Positions 60,341 to 64,000 of a stretch of 64,000 nt of DNA are shown here, piece by piece. The DNA is from Symmetrospora coprosmae (Eukaryota; Basidiomycota; Cystobasidiomycetes; Symmetrosporaceae). A program made the position numbers and the translations under genes. The DNA lies in the NCBI GenBank assembly GCA_008802785.1, contig VUYT01000007.1:558001-622000 (forward strand). Reading direction: 5' to 3'. How positions within the stretch are numbered: the first letter of the stretch is position 1; the number at the start of each line of letters is the position of its first letter. The notes beneath the pieces were generated by a model. That model had not been told where the DNA came from. It saw nothing but the letters and a program-made list of their open reading frames with translations, and made no database searches.

Positions 60341-61136
60341 GACTGCTGAAAGGTGAGGCAGATTTGACGTGATCTGCGGAGGGTGTCCGAGCGAAAGGGG
60401 TGTGAGCGTGGGAGAAATGCAAGGATGGAGCATCGCCATTCAGGGCCTGCCTCTGCTCCAACTCCTATTAGCTTCAGTCGGCGTAAGACGAGTGTTCGCG
60501 CTCTGAACGAGACTTGCTGGCCAGATAGAGGAGTCTGCCCATAGGATGGTTGATGCGCCCCACACACTCCTGTGCTTCGATCATCAGTTGTGTATGAGGC
60601 AACAACCGCTCAGTCAGAGGCGAGCAATGGGAGAGCTGAGCAATGAAACGGCGAATGCAGGGTCTTTATAGTCAGGTGCTTGTGGGATGGGAGTGACTAA
60701 GACAGGACGAGGAGTGTGTGCGGTATGAGACTACGGTCAGGGAGATAGGTGAGAGCAGGATGCCACGGAGAGGTGATGGCTGCGTTTTAGTGAAGCCCAA
60801 GCCGGCATCCTCTGGTGAATGCGAGGGCTTTGCGGCTTCTCGCAGGGCAGGAGGCTACCGTTGGATTCAAGACGCATTCAGCTCCGCAATCTCCACAATC
60901 GTCAAGCGTAAACCCACAGTTCACGTCGCATGACGCAGACCTCCCGGAAGGAGGTTCTCAATCTGGACGTCTGAAGCTCTTGGACGGGATTTGGGCGTCT
61001 CCGCTGTAGTGACCGAGGCGATGTTAAAAGCTTGGGATGCATCCGCGCCTGCACCACCGGACTCACTCTGAGGTTTCCGCCCCTGCTAGTCGTAGGAGGT
61101 GCGCTTTGAGCTCGCGCTGGTCTCGGCGAAGCCGTC
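60341..61136. other. intergenic region between the two orphan genes
   Basis: About 796 bp, holding the promoter of the first orphan gene with a TATA box on the minus strand (listed separately). The last exon of the second orphan gene could extend into this gap, to 60902, if the alternative frame after the AGC repeat is used. Confidence 0.4.
60665..60670 (-). promoter_or_regulatory. TATA box upstream of the first orphan gene
   Basis: TATAAA on the minus strand, in the context ctataaagac. It lies 226 nt upstream of the ATG at 60439 and 325 nt upstream of the ATG at 60340. Confidence 0.5.
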
Positions 61137-62471
61137 CTAGCTGCCGAAATTGGTAGGGCCCCGGTACTCGAGCGCCGGACGGCAGGACTTGCATGTCGAG
61201 TCGAGGTCTGCGCGGAATACGGCTGTGGCGTGGTCACCGGCAACGCCCTCGCTATGACGGCGGGATCCCCGAACATGTGTCCCTGCACGGCTGGAGTGTT
61301 GGGGTCTGCTGCTGCTGCTGCTGCTCCTGTTTCCGTATACGAACTCGATCTCGTGATATTCCGGACGACCGTCGACCATGGCTGAAGATGCGGTGGCAGT
61401 CGCCTTGGGACCATTGAGGCGTCCGAGAATGCCAGCAGACATGCGGTTTGTGCGGTAATAGTGCAAGGGGAACCAGTCAGATACGTGTTCGGAGCGTCGG
61501 ACCAAGACATAGGCGAAGACATCGCTTCCGTATCCGGATGGATTAGCCCTGAAATCTGACATGCCGGGCGGTGCCGGCAGCGCCTGCAAGTTGGCTTGCT
61601 CCAGTTGTACGGAGTGGGGCCAGTCCTGTTCCGATGTTTGGGTGTAAGCGTCTGATAGTCAGGATATGACGTGTCGCTTGTCTGCCCGTGTTGCATCGCC
61701 ACCTACATGTCCCTTCGAGTCTTGCGCACGTATGGACGGCCTCTGCTATCGACCACGCTGGACCGGTGTGATGCTGCGGGACGACGAGGCTGACGACGAG
61801 GCTGACGGCGAACCTGGCGCCTTGCCTGTGGGAGTAAGCGATGCGCTCCTAGGTGTCGCATTTCCCGGTCTGATCTGTCCAGTTGGAGTCGGGTTCCTGC
61901 TCGATGCTTCCGATACCGCGGGCCCACCTATCATCCGGCCTCTGAGCTGAGTCACATCGAAGGTATAGTGTACGAGCTCCTGAGATTTCGAGTGCCGCTC
62001 CACCTCCAGACTTCGAGCAGCCCTGAGTGTCTGTATGATAGTCGTGTCCATAGTGCGTTTGGTGTTTGCGCCTTCAAGCAGGTACAGCGGGAATTTCTCC
62101 GAAATACTCAGAAGGGAATTGGAAATTTCGACAGTGACGTGGCGCAGAGTAGGATGACCGTAGACGGGATACTGCGTAGTACGCACAGGCGATGTATGAA
62201 TCGCCTATCCGTTCACCACGCTTTTGTTACCCCAGCTCTGCGTGAAGCAAGGTCTTTTTCAGCCACACCATCGGTCTTGTTCAGCGTAGTCCTTCCTGCG
62301 TACACGTTCGAGTTCTGCACTAGCCTTGTCGAGGAATTCTCCTCGCAATGCCAGATTCCGCTCTTTTTCTTCAGCGGCTTGAGCTTTCGCTTTCGTGACG
62401 TAGGCATCGGCCATCACCATATACACAGATCTGGACTGGCTCGGCGAGCCGGAGTTCCTGTTCTGAGACAT
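61137..62471 (-). CDS. unrecognised protein, second of an adjacent orphan pair
   Basis: I do not recognise this family. It starts with MSQNRNSGSPSQSRSVYMVM at 62471, followed by a charged helix (AKAQAAEEKERNLALRGEFL, then DKASAELER). A donor after GAACGT probably joins to YPVYGHPTLRHVTVEISNSL, then LYLLEGANTKRTMDTTII, and a Pro/Thr/Ser linker (ATPRSASLTPTGKAPGSPSA). A further exon reads DWPHSVQLEQANLQALPAPP, GSDVFAYVLVRRSEHVSDWF, PLHYYRTNRMSAGILGRL. After an AGC repeat at ~61,303-61,325 the frame is ambiguous: one frame stops at 61137, another runs on to 60902 as a Pro/Ser/Arg-rich tail. There is no signal peptide. The exon content looks coding; the exact ends are uncertain. Confidence 0.45.
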
Positions 62472-63368
62472 GATGGAATCGAGGAATGCACGGACGGAGC
62501 TGAACGAATTGGTGAGGGAGAATGATCTGCGGGAGGAGCCCAGGGAGGGCAGAGACGCAGCCAGATAGCAAGTGATAAGGTGGTAGAATAAGATCAAATG
62601 TGAGGAGATGGGGAGTGCTGAGGAGGATGGAGAGAGGAAAGCAGGTTGCGCTCGCTGCCGTCCGCTTTTATAGCCCGGCGGGTGCAGGTGAACGCACCCG
62701 CACCACATATGACACCGCCACGGCTGTCTTTCTGCACGCTGGTGTGCGCTCCATCGATGTCCGGCGAGCATCAGATGGTGCCTATGTGGCGGGAGGTGAG
62801 CAGCTGCTGCAGTCGCACAGCCCAATAGAGGGCGAGTGGGCACGCTGACACAGTCACGCGAGCTTGCCCGACTGTGCTCGAGCTGCTGCTTTGCGCAACG
62901 TGTGGCGTGCTGCAGTATACTCATCAGCTGATGATTCAGCGTGCCCGCCAGTGCGTGCTTTCACCGAGGAGAGAGGGGTCCTGGTCGATGGAAGGGCGAG
63001 ACTCGGAGGTGCGACTGCCCAGGCGTTACGGCGATTGACGCGTCGATAGAGCATGTTCAGGGCGACTGCGTGGCATCAGTGATCGTATCTGTACATGGTC
63101 AGTCGGGTCAGCGTCTGGGTCAGTCGCCGTCAGGATGGGTCGGCTCCGTCTTGACCCAGTCAGCCCCTTGCTCCCTTCGATTCAGCATCCTTCGAAAGCG
63201 GTATACGCATCAGCTGCAGAGCGTCCAGTCCATACTCGCCGGCGCTCCGTGACGGGGACGAGCGCGTCCCTTCGCCGCTGTTCGCCATCGTTGCCCGTTG
63301 TCGTTCGAGTCAGTCAGAGGCGTACCGGCATCCGGGATCCGGGTTCAGCAGCAGCGGCAGAGGGCAGG
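62472..63368. other. intergenic region between the second orphan gene and the Yippee gene
   Basis: About 897 bp between divergent genes. It contains a TATAAAA on the minus strand (listed separately). Frames within it have no recognisable domain. Confidence 0.45.
62666..62672 (-). promoter_or_regulatory. TATA box upstream of the second orphan gene
   Basis: TATAAAA on the minus strand in the context ggctataaaagcgg, a near-consensus TATA box 195 nt upstream of the ATG at 62471. Confidence 0.55.
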
Positions 63369-64000
63369 ATGGGCTTCAAGCACCGCGCGTACCTCTCTGG
63401 CAACAAGGTGTACAGCTGCAATGTATGCAGGAACCACCTCGCGACCATTGAGAGCATGATCTCGCGGGTGAGTTGCACTCTGTCACGGTGGCGATCCTCC
63501 GGGCCGGGCGTGCTGGCATAGGGGACACAGGCGCCTTGCCCGTATTCGAGTGCTGATGCATCGGGAGCTGCACACAGCGCTTCAACGGCCAACACGGCCA
63601 GGCGTACCTCTTTGACGCCGTCTTCAACATCGCAGAGGGCGAGGCCGAGGACCGTCAGATGACGACGGGGCTGCACCGCGTCCGCGACATCAGCTGCGCC
63701 AAGTGCGGCCAGACCATGGGCTGGAAGTATGTGCGTGCTCACTGTCACTGTTCCATGCCGTGCTCTCTGCGGCCAGAAGATCCGACATGACTCGAGCGAC
63801 GCGCTCGCGCTGACACCATCTCGCCTGCCCCGCACGTGGCTCTTCTTGCACAGGAGCGCGCCTACGAGCAGTCCCAGCGGTACAAGGAGGGCAAGTCCAT
63901 CCTCGAGAAGGCCCTCCTCATCGAGACGTCGGGGCAGGACTTTGCGCTTCCCGCGAGCGTTTCGGGGACCATGAACAACGGCAATACCTCGGCGTCCGCC
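63369..64000 (+). CDS. Yippee-like zinc-binding protein (Moh1/YPEL), 3' end outside window
   Basis: This is a Yippee-family protein, a small zinc-binding domain conserved from yeast Moh1 to human YPEL5, the latter part of the CTLH/GID ubiquitin ligase. Exons 63369-63467, 63578-63730 and 63854 onward. Spliced text: MGFKHRAYLSGNKVYSCNVC, RNHLATIESMISRRFNGQHG, QAYLFDAVFNIAEGEAEDRQ, TGLHRVRDISCAKCGQTMGW, KYERAYEQSQRYKEGKSILE. The two CxxC pairs (CNVC and CAKC) that bind zinc are intact. The protein continues past the usual end with ETSGQDFALPASVSGTMNNG and leaves the window still open, so it has a C-terminal extension. Confidence 0.92.

Overview
The window is intron-dense, GC-rich nuclear DNA from a fungus, almost certainly a basidiomycete. 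Introns are short (mostly 36-120 nt, GT..AG, often gtgagt/gtgcgt donors). Gene content points the same way: an SMC3 with many introns, a Stealth-domain phosphotransferase of the Cryptococcus Xpt1 type, a PRMT5, an Iml1 and a Ypd1. A yeast-like or smut-like (Ustilaginomycotina-type) species is my inference; I cannot name the species. I see no transposon, virus-derived element, tRNA or CRISPR array. I rebuilt exon structures by eye from reading frame, splice signals and family conservation. For thirteen genes the complete exon lengths sum to a multiple of three (rhodanese, the three beta-lactamase-like copies, SMC3, C2H2 factor, Iml1, porin, Ypd1, transaldolase, Stealth protein, Zn2Cys6 factor, MIC60); the same holds for the aldo-keto reductase and, with the chosen start, the AGC kinase.

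Left part (1-18,126, all plus strand): the 3' end of a VAP/Scs2 ER-contact protein, a small Cdc25-like rhodanese, a tandem array of three class C beta-lactamase-like serine hydrolases sharing four intron positions, the cohesin ATPase SMC3 with an unusual charged insertion, and a very low-complexity C2H2 zinc-finger regulator.

Middle part (18,488-45,913): Iml1 (GATOR1/SEACIT, amino-acid control of TORC1) and mitochondrial porin on the minus strand. Porin is divergent from PPWD1, a WD40-cyclophilin of the spliceosome. Then Ypd1 (phosphorelay), transaldolase, an aldo-keto reductase with micro-exons (minus), a Stealth/Xpt1-like phosphotransferase (minus) and a Zn2Cys6 transcription factor (plus).

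Right part (46,010-64,000): a minus-strand run made up of a Citron/DMPK-like AGC kinase with eroded motifs, PRMT5, CCT5, MIC60, a secreted GH128-type glucanase and two unrecognised adjacent genes, each with a TATA box upstream. The window ends in a plus-strand Yippee-family gene that runs off the edge.

Most genes are single-copy housekeeping genes with no operon-like logic. The accessory-looking parts are the hydrolase triplet (2.8-9.1 kb) and the GH128 plus orphan-pair region (57-63 kb). I found no clear new multi-gene system; those two regions are the best candidates for something undescribed.
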